A stretch of 64,000 nt of DNA from Spirochaetales bacterium (GCA_028282545.1 JANQHT010000156.1:27259-91258), one strand, 5' to 3'; shown: positions 16,788 through 27,408, numbered from the stretch's first letter. Notes: generated from the letters alone by a model not told the origin. Program-made: numbers and translations.

Positions 16788-18911
16788 ATGCTCAACAACA
16801 TGAAGGTCTCGGTCAAAATCATGGTGGGTTACGTCATCATTTTGGCCATCATGGTCGTCGTTGGCGCTATTGCACTGGTTAATATCCGATCGATCAACTC
16901 GGCGCTGAATAACATCACCGATGAGGTGGCACCGACCATCGAAACTGCGGATGACTTGATCATGGCTCTTCTAGAATCGAATAAAATTGCCGAAGAAGCG
17001 CTTTCAGACGAGGATTTAGACGACGTTTTGGCCAAGAGGGACGAGTTTGACCTCATGGCCGATGCCTATCTCGTGTCGTATGAGGAGCTTGACGAGATCG
17101 TGGACGATCCTAACCTGACCGACGAGTTGGAGACGTCCAGCCAACAATTCGATATCTATCGCCAGCAGGTGAACAAGATGTTCGACGCGCACATCCTCGA
17201 ACTCAATAAAGAGACGTCGGTCAAGAATATGATGCAGACCTTCGAATCGACCGCCGAAAGCCTTACGGCCCAACTGGCGGCTCTCGCCGATGAGAGCGAG
17301 GCCGAGTTCAAGGATACCGAGGATATCGATGAGTATGAAACGGTAGAAGCCTCGTTAAAACTGCTTACCAACGTCATCAACGCCGTTGAGGCGGCACGGG
17401 AGTTCCTTTCCATCGAGGAGCCCGAGGACCTGCCCCAAATCCGAGGGGAGTTCGAAGCACTTTCCGTCGAATCGGAGATATACGAGCGACAGCTCACGGA
17501 CGCCGCCGACACGGACGTCGAACTGGTACGTGCGCAGGAACTTGAGAAACTCCTTGATGAGTTCGAAACGTCCGTCCTCGATGAAGACGAACTATTCGAC
17601 GAATACCTGGAACAGCTCGAGTCCGAGTACCAGGCGGACGATTTCGCCGAAGATTTCGACATAACCGCCGATGCGTCCCGGGATGCACTGGTCGCCGTGA
17701 CCGAGTACGCCGACGCCATCAGCGACAACGCCGACGATGCCGCCGAGAAACAGGTACGGCTCGCCATGACCATCGTCATAGTTATCATCTTGATCGCGCT
17801 GGTCGTTGGGATTCTCATGGCCATCGTTATCTCCCGTTCGATCACCGTGCCCCTGCTCAAAGGCGTTGAGATGGCCGGCCGCGTATCCAACGGAGACCTG
17901 AACGTCAAGATCGAGATGAAAGGCCGGGACGAACTCGGTCAATTGGCCTCGGCTCTTCAGTCCATGGTGAATAATCTGAAGAACATCGTGAACGAGATCA
18001 CGCTGTCCGCCCAGAACGTCGCCGCAAACAGCGATCAGATGTCGACGAGCGCCGAGTCCCTGTCCCGTGGAGCCAACGAGCAGGCCGCGAGTGCCGAAGA
18101 GGTCTCGGCGTCGCTCGAGGAGATGGGATCCAATATCCAACAGAACAGCGAGAACGCCGCACTGACGGAGAAGATCGCCCAACAGGTGTCGAACGATGCC
18201 ATCGTGAGCGGCGAGGCGGTGGATCAAACGCTTACCGCCATGAAGCAGATCGCCGAGCAGATCAACATCATCGAGGAGATCGCGCGCCAGACGAATCTTC
18301 TGGCTTTGAATGCAGCCATTGAGGCCGCGCGCGCCGGAGAGCACGGAAAGGGATTCGCGGTTGTCGCGTCCGAAGTACGCAAGCTCGCCGAACGGAGCGG
18401 TACCGCGGCTCGTGAGATCAGTGATCTCTCCTCCAGTTCGGTCACCGTCGCGGAAAAGGCCGGGGAACTGATCACGAAGCTCGTCCCAGACGTGAAGAAG
18501 ACCGCGGAACTCGTCCAGGAGATCTCCGCGGCCAGCAAGGAACAGAATAGCGGAGTCGTCCAGATCAATACCGCGATGGTTCAGTTGGACAAGGTGACGC
18601 AACAGAATGCTGCGTCGGCCGAGGAGTTCCAATCGACGTCGGCCAATTTGTCCGGTCAGTCGACCAACCTTCTGGATCAGATCCGATTCTTCTCCGTTGA
18701 CCAGGTCGACCGGCTGGGATCCAAAGAGCCTCCTCCGGAGTCGAGGCCCGTCATCGTCGAGAAGGTAGAGTCTCTTCCGGCACCAAGGTCAGTCGTCGTC
18801 GATAAGGGGGCAGAGTCGGCGCCCGCCGGCATCAATCTCAACTTGGGGGATGTTGGAGAGTATGAATCCCAGCCGAAGGACAACCTCGACGACGAGTTCG
18901 AATCGTTCTAG
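16788..18911 (+). CDS. Methyl-accepting chemotaxis protein with long acidic sensor domain
   Basis: This 707-aa receptor starts at ATG 16788 after AGGGGGAG. Membrane helices are at about 10-32 and 328-350. The external domain between them is about 295 aa, all helical, very rich in Asp and Glu, and of the size of an HBM-type bundle. A HAMP domain follows (about 350-405), then the signalling hairpin with [32 protein letters not shown] flexible tail of about 70 residues ends DDEFESF, resembling the xWxxF tether for CheR/CheB with Phe for Trp. It is the first gene of the chemotaxis operon; the ligand is unknown. Confidence 0.92.
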   Translation: MLNNMKVSVKIMVGYVIILAIMVVVGAIALVNIRSINSALNNITDEVAPTIETADDLIMALLESNKIAEEALSDEDLDDVLAKRDEFDLMADAYLVSYEELDEIVDDPNLTDELETSSQQFDIYRQQVNKMFDAHILELNKETSVKNMMQTFESTAESLTAQLAALADESEAEFKDTEDIDEYETVEASLKLLTNVINAVEAAREFLSIEEPEDLPQIRGEFEALSVESEIYERQLTDAADTDVELVRAQELEKLLDEFETSVLDEDELFDEYLEQLESEYQADDFAEDFDITADASRDALVAVTEYADAISDNADDAAEKQVRLAMTIVIVIILIALVVGILMAIVISRSITVPLLKGVEMAGRVSNGDLNVKIEMKGRDELGQLASALQSMVNNLKNIVNEITLSAQNVAANSDQMSTSAESLSRGANEQAASAEEVSASLEEMGSNIQQNSENAALTEKIAQQVSNDAIVSGEAVDQTLTAMKQIAEQINIIEEIARQTNLLALNAAIEAARAGEHGKGFAVVASEVRKLAERSGTAAREISDLSSSSVTVAEKAGELITKLVPDVKKTAELVQEISAASKEQNSGVVQINTAMVQLDKVTQQNAASAEEFQSTSANLSGQSTNLLDQIRFFSVDQVDRLGSKEPPPESRPVIVEKVESLPAPRSVVVDKGAESAPAGINLNLGDVGEYESQPKDNLDDEFESF

Positions 18912-18930
18912 GGACGGGAGGAACTGGATT

Positions 18931-19482
18931 ATGGCTGATGTTGTAGCTACCGGTCAGTATCTGACGTTTTCTCTCGGCGACGAGGTGTACGCCCTGGAAG
19001 TGTTCAAGGTTCGCGAGGTCCTGGAGCCCACGAAGATCACGAGAGTGCCGAGGATGCCGCCGTACATGCTCGGAGTTATCAACCTCCGGGGCAGCGTTGT
19101 TCCCGTAATCGATCTCCGGCGGAAGTTGGGCCTCGAGCGCGTCGAGGTGACCTTGGATTCCGGCATCATCATTCTGGAGTTCGAAATCGACGGAGAGATC
19201 GCGTTGATGGGAATCTTCGTCGATTCGGTCTACGAAGTAATCAATCTGAGCAAGGACTCCATTGAACCGTCGCCGAGCATCGGAACGCGCATCAAAGCCG
19301 AGTTCATCAGCGGTGTCGGGAAGCAGAATGAAGAGTTCATCATGCTCATGGACATAGATCGAATTTTCGGGGAAATCGATGAATCGGCGTTGACGGTATC
19401 GGAAGGACAGATCGAGTCGGCTGTTTTTGAAGAGGCGGGCGCCGAGCAGGCGTCCGCGGACTCGAACGAGGTTTCTTCTTGA
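18931..19482 (+). CDS. cheW: Chemotaxis coupling protein CheW
   Basis: Started at ATG 18931 after GGGAGG it is 183 aa. It has the CheW SH3-like fold: YLTFSLGDEVYALEVFKVREVLEP, PPYMLGVINLRGSVVPVIDLRRKLG and GIFVDSVYEVINL. It links the receptor to CheA in the cytoplasmic array. The C-terminal tail of about 35 residues is acidic and probably disordered. Its stop overlaps the TTG start of the STAS gene. Confidence 0.93.
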   Translation: MADVVATGQYLTFSLGDEVYALEVFKVREVLEPTKITRVPRMPPYMLGVINLRGSVVPVIDLRRKLGLERVEVTLDSGIIILEFEIDGEIALMGIFVDSVYEVINLSKDSIEPSPSIGTRIKAEFISGVGKQNEEFIMLMDIDRIFGEIDESALTVSEGQIESAVFEEAGAEQASADSNEVSS

Positions 19483-19781
19483 CTTTGCCGCGGTCCGCGG
19501 ACAAATCGACGGCCGTGCTTCCGACCGAATGCGTCATCGAAAACGCACAGTCGCTCAAGGCCGGTTTGCTTGAGGTCCTGGACGACGAGACGATCACTGG
19601 AGTCGACGTGTCCCGCGTCGAGCGCATCGATCTCTCGGGTATCCAGATCCTTGCGGCGGCGATGACCACGGAGCCAAAGGGCGGTCGTATCGTTGGTTTC
19701 CGTGGGTCCTTCGGGAAATCCGCCTCGGAGAGTATCGCACTGTCCGGCTATGAGTCCCGATTTGCCGATTTCTGGCGATAG
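19479..19781 (+). CDS. STAS-domain protein of the chemotaxis operon
   Basis: This 100-aa single-domain protein starts at TTG 19479, its start codon overlapping the cheW stop (TTGA). The STAS core is visible: VIENAQSLKAGLLEVL, GVDVSRVERIDLSGIQILAAA and the final helix. The Ser in IDLSGIQ is at the site phosphorylated in anti-anti-sigma factors. Such proteins occur beside cheA in several alternative chemotaxis systems, but their role is not established. It stands 3 bases before cheA. Confidence 0.8.
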   Translation: MTLPRSADKSTAVLPTECVIENAQSLKAGLLEVLDDETITGVDVSRVERIDLSGIQILAAAMTTEPKGGRIVGFRGSFGKSASESIALSGYESRFADFWR

Positions 19782-19784
19782 GGG

Positions 19785-21884
19785 GTGCCGTTGGACCAGT
19801 TCAAGGAGACGTTCCGGGTAGAGGCGTTCGAACTGCTGGAGGGGCTCGAACACGACTTGATGGCGTTGGAGTCCGATTCCGGGAACAAGACGTTGGTCGA
19901 TTCCATCTTCCGGGCGATGCACACCATAAAAGGCTCTTCGTCGATGTTCGGTATGCAGAGCGTGTCCCGGTTCGCCCATGAATTGGAGATGGTCCTCGAT
20001 GCACTGAGGGAAGCGCGGTTCGAAGTCGGGAAGGGGTTCATCAACGTCCTGCTCTCGTGCCGGGATCACATCCATTCGATCATCACCGATGATGTCGACA
20101 GCTCGGAAGAGGCTGATGCGGTATCCGACGAACTCACCCGACTGCTGCGTAACGAAGCGGGGCTGTCCGCCGCGGATCGACAGGCTTCTCCGGCCAACAA
20201 CGTGAAAAGCAACCGGAACCGTTCGAAGACGACATACCAGATCAATTTCACGCCGTCGGAGGAGGTCTTTCTCCAGGGGAGTCGCCCTCTGTTGCTGATC
20301 CGGGAACTCTCCGACATGGGGGAAATGACCGTTGTCGCGCAATCGACTCCGGAGATGGAGCGGTTCGCCGACATGAACCCCGAACACTGCCATACGTCGT
20401 GGGTGTTCTTCCTGACCACGGAAGCCTCGGTCAACGATATTCGTGACGTCTTTATCTTTGTCGAGAACGACTCGACTCTCGATATCAAGGTCCTTGACGC
20501 GGAAGAGCCCGATGAGGAATCGCAGATGCCGATCGGTGAGATCCTGGTTCGTCAAGGCGTTGTCTCTGCGGATGAGGTTCAGGAAGGTTTGCACGAACAG
20601 AAGGCTCTCGGAAGCATTCTGGTGGAGAAGCAGAGCGCCACTGAGAGGGATATCGAAACCGCGGTCAACGCCCAGAATCACCTCAAGCAGTTGAAGGCCT
20701 CGCGCGCCGCCACTTCGCAGACGTCCAATATCCGTGTAGACGCCCGAAGACTCGACGATTTGGTGACGCTCGTCGGGGAACTCGTCACCGTCCAGGCACG
20801 ATTGTCTCAGATCGCGGTCGATGCTTCCGATGAAGGCGTCCTCGACGTTTCAGAAGAACTGGAACGCCTGGTGATCGACATCAGAGAAAATGCGATGAGC
20901 ATCCGGATGCTGCCGATCGGGACGACCTTCAGTCGGTACAAGCGTTTGATCCGGGATTTGTCGACGGAGTTGAACAAAGACGTCACCCTCCTGACGATCG
21001 GCGGGGAAACCGAGATCGATAAGACCGTTATCGACAAACTCAGTGATCCCATGGTGCATCTCATCCGCAACGCTCTGGATCACGGCATTGAGGATCCGGA
21101 GGTCCGTCGGAGCAAGGGAAAGCCCATCCAGGGAACGATCACGTTGACCGCGGAGCACGTCGGCGCGTCGGTTCATGTCATCATTGAAGACGACGGAGGC
21201 GGCCTGAACAAGGACGCGATCAGGGAAAAAGCCGTCGCTCGGGGATTGATCTCCGAGAGCGCCGTTCTGAGCGACGAGGAAATCTATCAGTTGATCATGC
21301 ATCCCGGCTTTTCCACGGCTACAACCGTGACGTCGGTCTCCGGACGGGGCGTCGGGATGGACGTCGTACAGAAGCAAATCACCGATCTGGGCGGGACGGT
21401 CCATATCGAAAGCGAGCCGGACCTATACACTAGAATCGTTCTCGAACTTCCCCTGACATTGGCCATCATTGAAGGTATGTTGGTAGAAGCGGGCGAAGAG
21501 AAGTTCATCTTGCCTCTCTCTACCGTCGAATCGTGCGTCGAGTTCACCCATGAAGACCGCGAACGGAAAACCAACGGCCGGGTGATCCGGTATCGGGACA
21601 GCCTACTCCCGTATGTCAGGATTCGCGACACATACGATATTCCGGGGGACTTGCCGGAAATCGAGCAGATCGTCGTTCTGAATATCAAGAACCAGCAATT
21701 CGGAATCACGGTGGACACGGTCGTCGGAAGTCATCAGACCGTTATCAAGAACCTCGGGCAGATCTACAATCAGGCCCAGGGTGTCACCGGAGCGACCATT
21801 CTCGGCGACGGTTCTATCGCGCTGATTCTGGATCCGATGAAGCTGATCCAACAATCGGGCCAAGACGACGGATCGTACCTTTGA
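19785..21884 (+). CDS. cheA: Chemotaxis histidine kinase CheA
   Basis: This 699-aa protein starts at GTG 19785. The HPt domain carries His46 in AMHTIKGSSSMFG. Residues about 145-245 form a P2-like domain (YQINFTPSEEVFLQGSRPLLLIRELSDMG), and a small helical segment follows (PIGEILVRQGVVSADEVQEGL). P3 dimerisation begins at IRVDARRLDDLVTLVGEL. The kinase has the N box LIRNALDHGIEDP, the G1 box EDDGGGLNKD and GRGVGMDVVQ. The CheW-like P5 domain occupies the last 135 residues. It phosphorylates CheY and CheB; its stop overlaps the TTG of cheR. Confidence 0.95.
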   Translation: MPLDQFKETFRVEAFELLEGLEHDLMALESDSGNKTLVDSIFRAMHTIKGSSSMFGMQSVSRFAHELEMVLDALREARFEVGKGFINVLLSCRDHIHSIITDDVDSSEEADAVSDELTRLLRNEAGLSAADRQASPANNVKSNRNRSKTTYQINFTPSEEVFLQGSRPLLLIRELSDMGEMTVVAQSTPEMERFADMNPEHCHTSWVFFLTTEASVNDIRDVFIFVENDSTLDIKVLDAEEPDEESQMPIGEILVRQGVVSADEVQEGLHEQKALGSILVEKQSATERDIETAVNAQNHLKQLKASRAATSQTSNIRVDARRLDDLVTLVGELVTVQARLSQIAVDASDEGVLDVSEELERLVIDIRENAMSIRMLPIGTTFSRYKRLIRDLSTELNKDVTLLTIGGETEIDKTVIDKLSDPMVHLIRNALDHGIEDPEVRRSKGKPIQGTITLTAEHVGASVHVIIEDDGGGLNKDAIREKAVARGLISESAVLSDEEIYQLIMHPGFSTATTVTSVSGRGVGMDVVQKQITDLGGTVHIESEPDLYTRIVLELPLTLAIIEGMLVEAGEEKFILPLSTVESCVEFTHEDRERKTNGRVIRYRDSLLPYVRIRDTYDIPGDLPEIEQIVVLNIKNQQFGITVDTVVGSHQTVIKNLGQIYNQAQGVTGATILGDGSIALILDPMKLIQQSGQDDGSYL

Positions 21885-22738
21885 CGGAACAAATCAGCGC
21901 GCCCCTCACTCGATTAAAAGACAGGGATTTCCGTCAACTCGCGGCGTTCATCGAATCACAAATCGGAATTCGTATGCCCCGGTCGAAACGAAGCCTGATC
22001 GAAACTCGATTGCAGAAACGACTCCGCGCGCTCGACATGAACGACTACGGTCACTACATCGAATATCTGTTTTCGATAGAGGGGAAGACACGGGAACTCC
22101 CGTTCTTCATCGACGAGGTTACGACCAACAAGACCAGCTTTTTCCGGGAATCGACGCAGTTTGACCTGCTCGCCGCGTTGCTCCGCGAGGATCGGGGCCT
22201 GACCCAGCGGCACGGCCTGACGGCATGGTCCGTGGCATCCTCGACCGGCGAGGAGTCCTATACCCTTGCGATGATCTTTGAGGAGCACCGTAAGCTCGAT
22301 CCTCTGTTCTTTTATTCCGTGATCGGAACCGACATATCGAGTTCCGTGCTGGCGACGGCGAAGGCGGCGGTTTACGATATGAAGGATCTCGATACCGTTC
22401 CAGACGCGTTCGTGAAGCCGTATTTCCTGCGAGGAACGGGTTCCAGGACCGGTCAGATCCGCATTCATCCGATCATCAGGAAGAACGTGAGGTTTTCCCA
22501 AATCAACCTCCTCGGTGACGAATATCGGATAGAAACCGGGCTTGGAGTCATCTTCTGTCGCAATGTCCTAATATATTTCGATAAGGATAGGCAGGAGAAA
22601 ATCGTGAGGCGCTTGATAGACCATTTGCGTCCCGGTGGATATCTGTTCATGGGACCGACGGAAGGATTGCTCGACGCCCATCGCCCTCTTTCGAGAGTTG
22701 CGGCGAGCATCTTCAGGAAACCGAATTCGTATGTCTGA
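21881..22738 (+). CDS. cheR: Chemotaxis methyltransferase CheR
   Basis: The 285-aa product starts at TTG 21881 overlapping the cheA stop. It has the CheR N-terminal helices ([27 protein letters not shown]), NKTSFFRE, the S-adenosylmethionine loop [17 protein letters not shown], and [15 protein letters not shown] with [12 protein letters not shown] near the C-terminus. It methylates receptor glutamates, using S-adenosylmethionine. cheB begins 8 bases before its stop. Confidence 0.95.
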   Translation: MTEQISAPLTRLKDRDFRQLAAFIESQIGIRMPRSKRSLIETRLQKRLRALDMNDYGHYIEYLFSIEGKTRELPFFIDEVTTNKTSFFRESTQFDLLAALLREDRGLTQRHGLTAWSVASSTGEESYTLAMIFEEHRKLDPLFFYSVIGTDISSSVLATAKAAVYDMKDLDTVPDAFVKPYFLRGTGSRTGQIRIHPIIRKNVRFSQINLLGDEYRIETGLGVIFCRNVLIYFDKDRQEKIVRRLIDHLRPGGYLFMGPTEGLLDAHRPLSRVAASIFRKPNSYV

Positions 22739-23810
22739 ACGGATCAAGGTGATGATCGTCGACGACTCGGCGGTCGTGCGGCAAACTCTGACCGGGATCA
22801 TCGAGTCCGCCGGCGATATCGATGTGATCGCCACGGCGTCCGATCCGATCCAGGCCGCCAGGAAACTCAGGGAATCGGTCCCGGACGTCATCATCCTGGA
22901 TCTCGAGATGCCTCGGATGGACGGGTTGACGTTCCTGAGGAAGCTCATGAGCCAGCATCCTGTTCCGGTGATTATTTGTTCGAGCAAGTCGGAAGAGGGA
23001 TCGCAGAACGCCATCACGGCCCTGGAATACGGAGCCGTTGACATCCTGACGAAGCCGAAAGTGGGCGTGAAGCAATTTATCATGGACTCGCGCATTCGAT
23101 TCCATGACGCGATTCGCGCCGCCGCTTCGTCGCGGATCAAGCATCATTCGAAAGAAAAGGTGATGGTGGTCCGAGAGAAAAACTCAGCGGACGTGATCTT
23201 GTCGAAAGTACGTCGGCCCATGGCATTGGACACGACCGAATCGATCATCGTCGTCGGTGTGTCGACAGGAGGAACCGAAGCCCTACGGACGTTCCTGAGT
23301 GCCCTTCCGGTCGATGCCCCGGGCGTCGTCATCGTCCAGCACATGCCGGAGAAGTTCACCGCCTCTTTCGCGAAGCGCCTTGATTCCTTATGCGCGATCC
23401 ACGTCAAAGAGGCGGAGGAGAACGACTCGGTCAACCGGGGAATCGCCCTGATAGCCCCGGGAAACCGTCACACTCTGCTCAAGAGGGCGGGAGCGAGGTA
23501 CTTTGTCCATATCGTTGACGGGCCTCTGGTTTCACGACATCGTCCGTCCGTGGACGTTCTCTTCCGTTCAACGGCCAGATATGCCGGGAAGAACGCCATC
23601 GGCGTGATCATGACGGGCATGGGTGACGACGGAGTCCAGGGAATGTCGGAGATGAAGGAATCCGGCTCCCATACCATTGCTCAGGACGAAGCGAGCAGCA
23701 TCGTCTTCGGTATGCCGGGAAACGCCGTCAAGAGGGGCGTCGTCGATGAAGTCATTCCGCTCTCCGGAATCGCCGATAGGGTGCTCAAGCTCACGGGGGT
23801 GCGGAGTTGA
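22731..23810 (+). CDS. cheB: Chemotaxis response regulator methylesterase CheB
   Basis: This 359-aa protein starts at ATG 22731 inside the end of cheR; a longer open frame to 22635 only reads the antecedent gene out of frame. The receiver domain begins [15 protein letters not shown] with phospho-acceptor Asp in [13 protein letters not shown] and Lys in ILTKPK. The methylesterase domain has the Ser in [11 protein letters not shown], His in [18 protein letters not shown] and Asp in [11 protein letters not shown]. It demethylates or deamidates the receptor. Confidence 0.95.
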   Translation: MSERIKVMIVDDSAVVRQTLTGIIESAGDIDVIATASDPIQAARKLRESVPDVIILDLEMPRMDGLTFLRKLMSQHPVPVIICSSKSEEGSQNAITALEYGAVDILTKPKVGVKQFIMDSRIRFHDAIRAAASSRIKHHSKEKVMVVREKNSADVILSKVRRPMALDTTESIIVVGVSTGGTEALRTFLSALPVDAPGVVIVQHMPEKFTASFAKRLDSLCAIHVKEAEENDSVNRGIALIAPGNRHTLLKRAGARYFVHIVDGPLVSRHRPSVDVLFRSTARYAGKNAIGVIMTGMGDDGVQGMSEMKESGSHTIAQDEASSIVFGMPGNAVKRGVVDEVIPLSGIADRVLKLTGVRS

Positions 23811-25555
23811 CGATATCGCAACGGTTGACCGCCCTATCGAGAACCCTCGAGATGAATTTCGATTTCCTCGCGAAGGCGTATCCGGCCTTGCTCGAGGAAG
23901 TCAAATCGAGTAAATCGTATGCCGAGCAGACGATCAGGGGAGTCAAGGGCGAGTCCGGCGCCGCGGACGATACCGGCAACCTTCTCAGAAAGATCATAGA
24001 TGGATCCCTCATGATCATCAGCGGTATCGTCGGGGATATCCGCGAAGCGTCCGAGGAAGAGCTCCGGTCCCTAGTCAAGCTGAATGAGGAAACGGAGAAG
24101 ATTTCGCGGATTAAGGATCTCATCGACGAAATCATCGATCAATCCGGTGCGTTGGAGCTCTACGCCATGAACTCCATGATCCATGCGATAAAGGTCGGTA
24201 AAGGCGGCGGTGGATTCTACCATATCGCCGATGCGATGAAGTCCCGAACGAACACTTCCCTCGCACTGGCGAACACGATGGCCGGAGTCGAAGGACGATT
24301 GGTGGATTTGCATCAGTTCTTTGTTCGAGATGCAGAAGAGCTCAACAGGATGCTCAACCGCCTCTCGGACGAATTGGATCTCTCGTTCCGGGAAAAACTC
24401 GAGAACATTCGCAGCCAGGCCGGCCTCATCGTCGAAGATCTTGCGGATATGACACGGAGGGCGGACGAAGTCCATGAGCCCCTCTATTCGTTGATGGAAC
24501 GCATACAACATCAGGATATCATCCGGCAGTCCCTGGATCAGGTCCTGAGCCTCATCAAGACAGTGTCGGAAGGATCGGATCGCGACGCCTTGGCATACAA
24601 CGACAAGGTGCTGAAGATTTCCCGTGTCATCATCGATGACATCATGAGCCGGATCGGAGAGAGCCGCGTGTTCCTCCTGACGGCTATCAATGAGATCGAG
24701 CGGCGCATCGCGAACCTGAATGAGAACAAAGAGGCTCTCATCAAGAAATACCTGGACGAGTCCGAGCGGCAGATCGGCGTTTTTCCCGAGTTGAATCGGC
24801 ATCTCCGGACAAGCGAAACGACGGTCATCGAACTCGCGCAACAGATGGATGCCCTGCAGCGGAATCTGACGGGAAACGGTCTTTCACTTCTGGGTGAGTT
24901 CGATAGCGTATGCGAATCTTCTACGATGTTGCAGGATTCTATCGAGGGATTTTGGAACATCACCATAGCAGCAAAAATCGAGTCGGCGAAACAGGCCTCA
25001 CTCGCCGCGATGGCCCACACCGTACGGGATATGGAGGACGTAATCACGACGATCAATAGTCACGTCGATGAGACCATGGGTATGGCCGAACAACTCAAGC
25101 GCACGGCCGAAGACGCCATGGACATGCATGACAAATCGATGCGACGGGTCCAACGGGTCCTGGACGATCTGAAAATCTCCCTGCAGGATACGACCGGCGA
25201 GATGTCGACGATCGTCGACCGGATGAAGAGAGATATAGCGAGTCTCGACATTTTCTCCGATGATTTTCTTCAAATGATCAATGCCAGTCGGGAACGCATG
25301 GACGAAATGGAACGCATCATCGACGAGTTTTCGTCATCCAACGGAGAAATCACGGTGCGGTTGGAGGAGAATGCGGCGCTTTGGGAGAGAGAGCACGGCA
25401 CCCTCGATATCGAGTCTTGGACGATCCAGGATGGTCACCTCAAAGAACTGATTAACGATTTTACGATATTCAGCAACAAGAGCATGGCGGGTCGCATCGC
25501 CAATACGGAAATCGAGCGTGAGGGTTCTCGGGAAGGAGAAGTCACGCTTTTTTAG
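23807..25555 (+). CDS. Cytoplasmic coiled-coil chemotaxis protein with CheZ-like motif
   Basis: This 582-aa protein starts at TTG 23807, overlapping the cheB stop. It has no membrane segment and is almost entirely helical with long heptad stretches. It lacks the MCP signalling tip. Residues 230-250 read [20 protein letters not shown]; Asp237 and Gln241 have the spacing of the catalytic DxxxQ pair of CheZ phosphatases. A second helical segment (about 355-400) resembles four-helix MCP-like bundles. Its place between cheB and cheY, with full coupling, suggests control of CheY-phosphate. No cheX, cheC or cheZ is seen in the operon, so it may supply that activity; this is inference. Confidence 0.7.
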   Translation: MTISQRLTALSRTLEMNFDFLAKAYPALLEEVKSSKSYAEQTIRGVKGESGAADDTGNLLRKIIDGSLMIISGIVGDIREASEEELRSLVKLNEETEKISRIKDLIDEIIDQSGALELYAMNSMIHAIKVGKGGGGFYHIADAMKSRTNTSLALANTMAGVEGRLVDLHQFFVRDAEELNRMLNRLSDELDLSFREKLENIRSQAGLIVEDLADMTRRADEVHEPLYSLMERIQHQDIIRQSLDQVLSLIKTVSEGSDRDALAYNDKVLKISRVIIDDIMSRIGESRVFLLTAINEIERRIANLNENKEALIKKYLDESERQIGVFPELNRHLRTSETTVIELAQQMDALQRNLTGNGLSLLGEFDSVCESSTMLQDSIEGFWNITIAAKIESAKQASLAAMAHTVRDMEDVITTINSHVDETMGMAEQLKRTAEDAMDMHDKSMRRVQRVLDDLKISLQDTTGEMSTIVDRMKRDIASLDIFSDDFLQMINASRERMDEMERIIDEFSSSNGEITVRLEENAALWEREHGTLDIESWTIQDGHLKELINDFTIFSNKSMAGRIANTEIEREGSREGEVTLF

Positions 25556-25571
25556 ACAAAAAGGTGGGAAT

Positions 25572-25937
25572 ATGTCAAATACGATCTTGGTAGTGGATGA
25601 TTCTTCATCGATCAGGCAGAGCGTCGGTTTCGTGCTCGAAGAGAACGGTTATACGGTCAAGACCGCCGCCGACGGCGCCCAGGGGTACGATGTCCTGAAG
25701 AGCGGCGGGATCGATTTGGTGATCACCGATGTCAATATGCCGAACATGAACGGCATCGAAATGGTGAAGCTCATGAAATCCTTAGATGAGTACAAGTTCA
25801 CTCCGGTGTTGATCCTCACGACGGAATCGCAACAATCCATCATCGACGAGGGTAAGAAAGCCGGTGCCGCCGGTTGGATGGTTAAGCCCTTCACGAACGA
25901 TAAGCTATTGGCTACGGTGAAGAAAGTTCTGGGTTGA
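25572..25937 (+). CDS. cheY: Chemotaxis response regulator CheY
   Basis: This 121-aa single receiver domain starts at ATG 25572, after AAAGGTGGG. It has ILVVDDSSSIRQS (acidic pocket), phospho-acceptor Asp in LVITDVNMPNMNG, the Thr in LILTTESQ and Lys in MVKPFTN. It would carry the CheA signal to the flagellar switch. An upstream in-frame extension overlapping the previous gene is not like a receiver start. Confidence 0.95.
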   Translation: MSNTILVVDDSSSIRQSVGFVLEENGYTVKTAADGAQGYDVLKSGGIDLVITDVNMPNMNGIEMVKLMKSLDEYKFTPVLILTTESQQSIIDEGKKAGAAGWMVKPFTNDKLLATVKKVLG

Positions 25938-25953
25938 TCGATCCGATGGATTC

Positions 25954-26460
25954 GTGATGCCGCCTTTTTCGTCTTCACCGGAAATATCGAATCGACCCGT
26001 GATGCGGATCGATATCGGCGATGTCGCCGTTTCCGGAGACGATGTCGTCTTTCGAACGACACTCGGATCGTGCGTGTCCGTCGTGCTATACGATGTCAGG
26101 AAACGGATCGGAGGGGTGAATCATTTCCAGGCGCCCGGTCGTCCACCGGATCGGAACCGCCTCCGCCGCCCGGGTGCCTATGCGTCCCATGCGGTTGAAC
26201 TGCTCATCAAAGGTATGTACGAAAAGGGGTGCCGGATCGAGGACCTGAGAGCCAAAGTTTTCGGCGGAGGGTCCATGAACTTGGACATCGAACAGGACGC
26301 AGTAGGCGTCGGCAACTCCAACATATTGGCGGCCAAGCATCTCCTGCGGCTCGCCGGGATACCCGTTGTCGCCTCGTCGACTGGCGGCTCGACCGGCAGA
26401 ACCATCTATTTCGTCGTCCGCGAGTTCAAAGTTCTGCAGCGGCGGTTCGGTGTGGGATAG
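25954..26460 (+). CDS. cheD: Chemoreceptor glutamine deamidase CheD
   Basis: The product is up to 168 aa from GTG 25954, with ATG 25957 also possible. It has the CheD signature TTLGSCVSVVLYD, with the catalytic Cys, GGVNHFQAPG with the His, and a Thr/Ser region in VFGGGSMN. CheD deamidates receptor glutamines and in some bacteria helps CheC-type phosphatases. It closes the operon, 16 bases after cheY. Confidence 0.93.
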   Translation: MMPPFSSSPEISNRPVMRIDIGDVAVSGDDVVFRTTLGSCVSVVLYDVRKRIGGVNHFQAPGRPPDRNRLRRPGAYASHAVELLIKGMYEKGCRIEDLRAKVFGGGSMNLDIEQDAVGVGNSNILAAKHLLRLAGIPVVASSTGGSTGRTIYFVVREFKVLQRRFGVG

Positions 26461-26545
26461 GCGCTCCCGGCGCAAGGGATCGCACCGGGGCATTCGTCGC
26501 CGCGGATAGGCGAGCGTTTCTCGATTTCCTGTTAGGCGGCGCGCG

Positions 26546-27058
26546 TTAGTACGTCTCCCAGGAAAGAAGATCGTCCAGGGATCGGCGCGATTTTGTGATT
26601 GGGCTCGCGTCATCCGGATAGCCCAGGGGAAGCAATGCCGCCACGGCCCAACCGTTTGGCACGTCCAACAGCGTGGCTGCCTCTCCGCCGTCAAACGCGC
26701 CGATCCAGCACGTCCCAAGTCCTTCATGGGCGGCTACGAGCATAAGGTGGTCGGTCAGGGTACCGATATCCACCGGCATACGGGGCTGGCCGCACCGCAT
26801 GTCCCCAACGGTTGTATCGCCGCATACCGCGAGTATCACCGGCGCCTGCGAAACGAAGGGCTGCCCGGCGATATCGTTTCCGAGCTTCTTACGTTTGCCT
26901 GCATCGGTGACCGCGATGACGTGCCACTCCTGGCCGTTTTTGGCGGACGGCGCGTACCGGGCCGACTCCACGATCCGCTCAACCATTGCCGGCTCAACGT
27001 CGCGATTCTCCCAGCTCCGAACGCTCTTTCGATAGCGGATCAGTTCGTGTATGTCCAT
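26546..27058 (-). CDS. Nitroreductase family protein
   Basis: This 170-aa FMN-dependent nitroreductase-fold protein begins MDIHELIRYRKSVRSWENRDVE, with the RKSVR FMN-phosphate motif, then ARYAPSAKNGQEWHVIAV and the C-terminal GLGTCWIGAFDG and PLGYPDD segments. The short type without large insertions is common in anaerobes. It is convergent with cheD. A deleted pseudogene copy lies at 15546-15666. The 57-aa gene at 27183 is 125 bases upstream in the same direction and may be co-transcribed. Confidence 0.9.
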   Translation of the reverse strand: MDIHELIRYRKSVRSWENRDVEPAMVERIVESARYAPSAKNGQEWHVIAVTDAGKRKKLGNDIAGQPFVSQAPVILAVCGDTTVGDMRCGQPRMPVDIGTLTDHLMLVAAHEGLGTCWIGAFDGGEAATLLDVPNGWAVAALLPLGYPDDASPITKSRRSLDDLLSWETY

Positions 27059-27182
27059 GACCGGAGTCTACCAAAGAGGGCCCGGCCGGGACAAACTCGC
27101 CGGTAGCGGCAAAGGTGTCCCGGACCGGCCCTGGCCGCGTGCGGCCGCCTTCCGGCGTTTTCAGTGTCCGCCCGTTGTTACT

Positions 27183-27356
27183 TCATACGGCGGGGCGGTC
27201 CTGCATCCGCGTTCCCGCCCGCACGAGCATCGTGCCGATCGCGTTGAGGATACGTCGGCGCAGGGCGTCGATCCGTGAGGAGCGCCCGGCCATCGATTTC
27301 ATCATGGCTCGTCGTTCGCGATCCATGATCCGGTGTTCAACGTCGTGGTAGATCAT
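27183..27356 (-). CDS. Small basic helical protein (57 aa), unknown
   Basis: ATG 27356 follows GGAGGAGAG at ideal distance. The predicted protein is strongly basic and helical (HRIMDRERRAMMKSMAGRSS, RIDALRRRILNAIGTMLVRA), with an amphipathic C-terminal helix. I recognise no family. It stands directly after three consecutive hairpins, two with U-tracts, so its expression may depend on read-through. The nitroreductase gene follows. Confidence 0.55.
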   Translation of the reverse strand: MIYHDVEHRIMDRERRAMMKSMAGRSSRIDALRRRILNAIGTMLVRAGTRMQDRPAV

Positions 27357-27375
27357 CGCTCTCCTCCGATACCAC

Positions 27376-27405
27376 AAAAAAAGGCCGCTCCTAGGGGGCG
27401 GCCTT
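27376..27405 (-). terminator. Hairpin with U-tract before the 57-aa gene
   Basis: On the minus strand AAGGCCGC and GCGGCCTT (27405-27398 and 27388-27381) pair around a short loop and are followed by a run of seven U (27382-27376). It lies 20 bases upstream of the 57-aa gene, so it could be an attenuator. Confidence 0.75.
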
Positions 27406-27408
27406 CCA

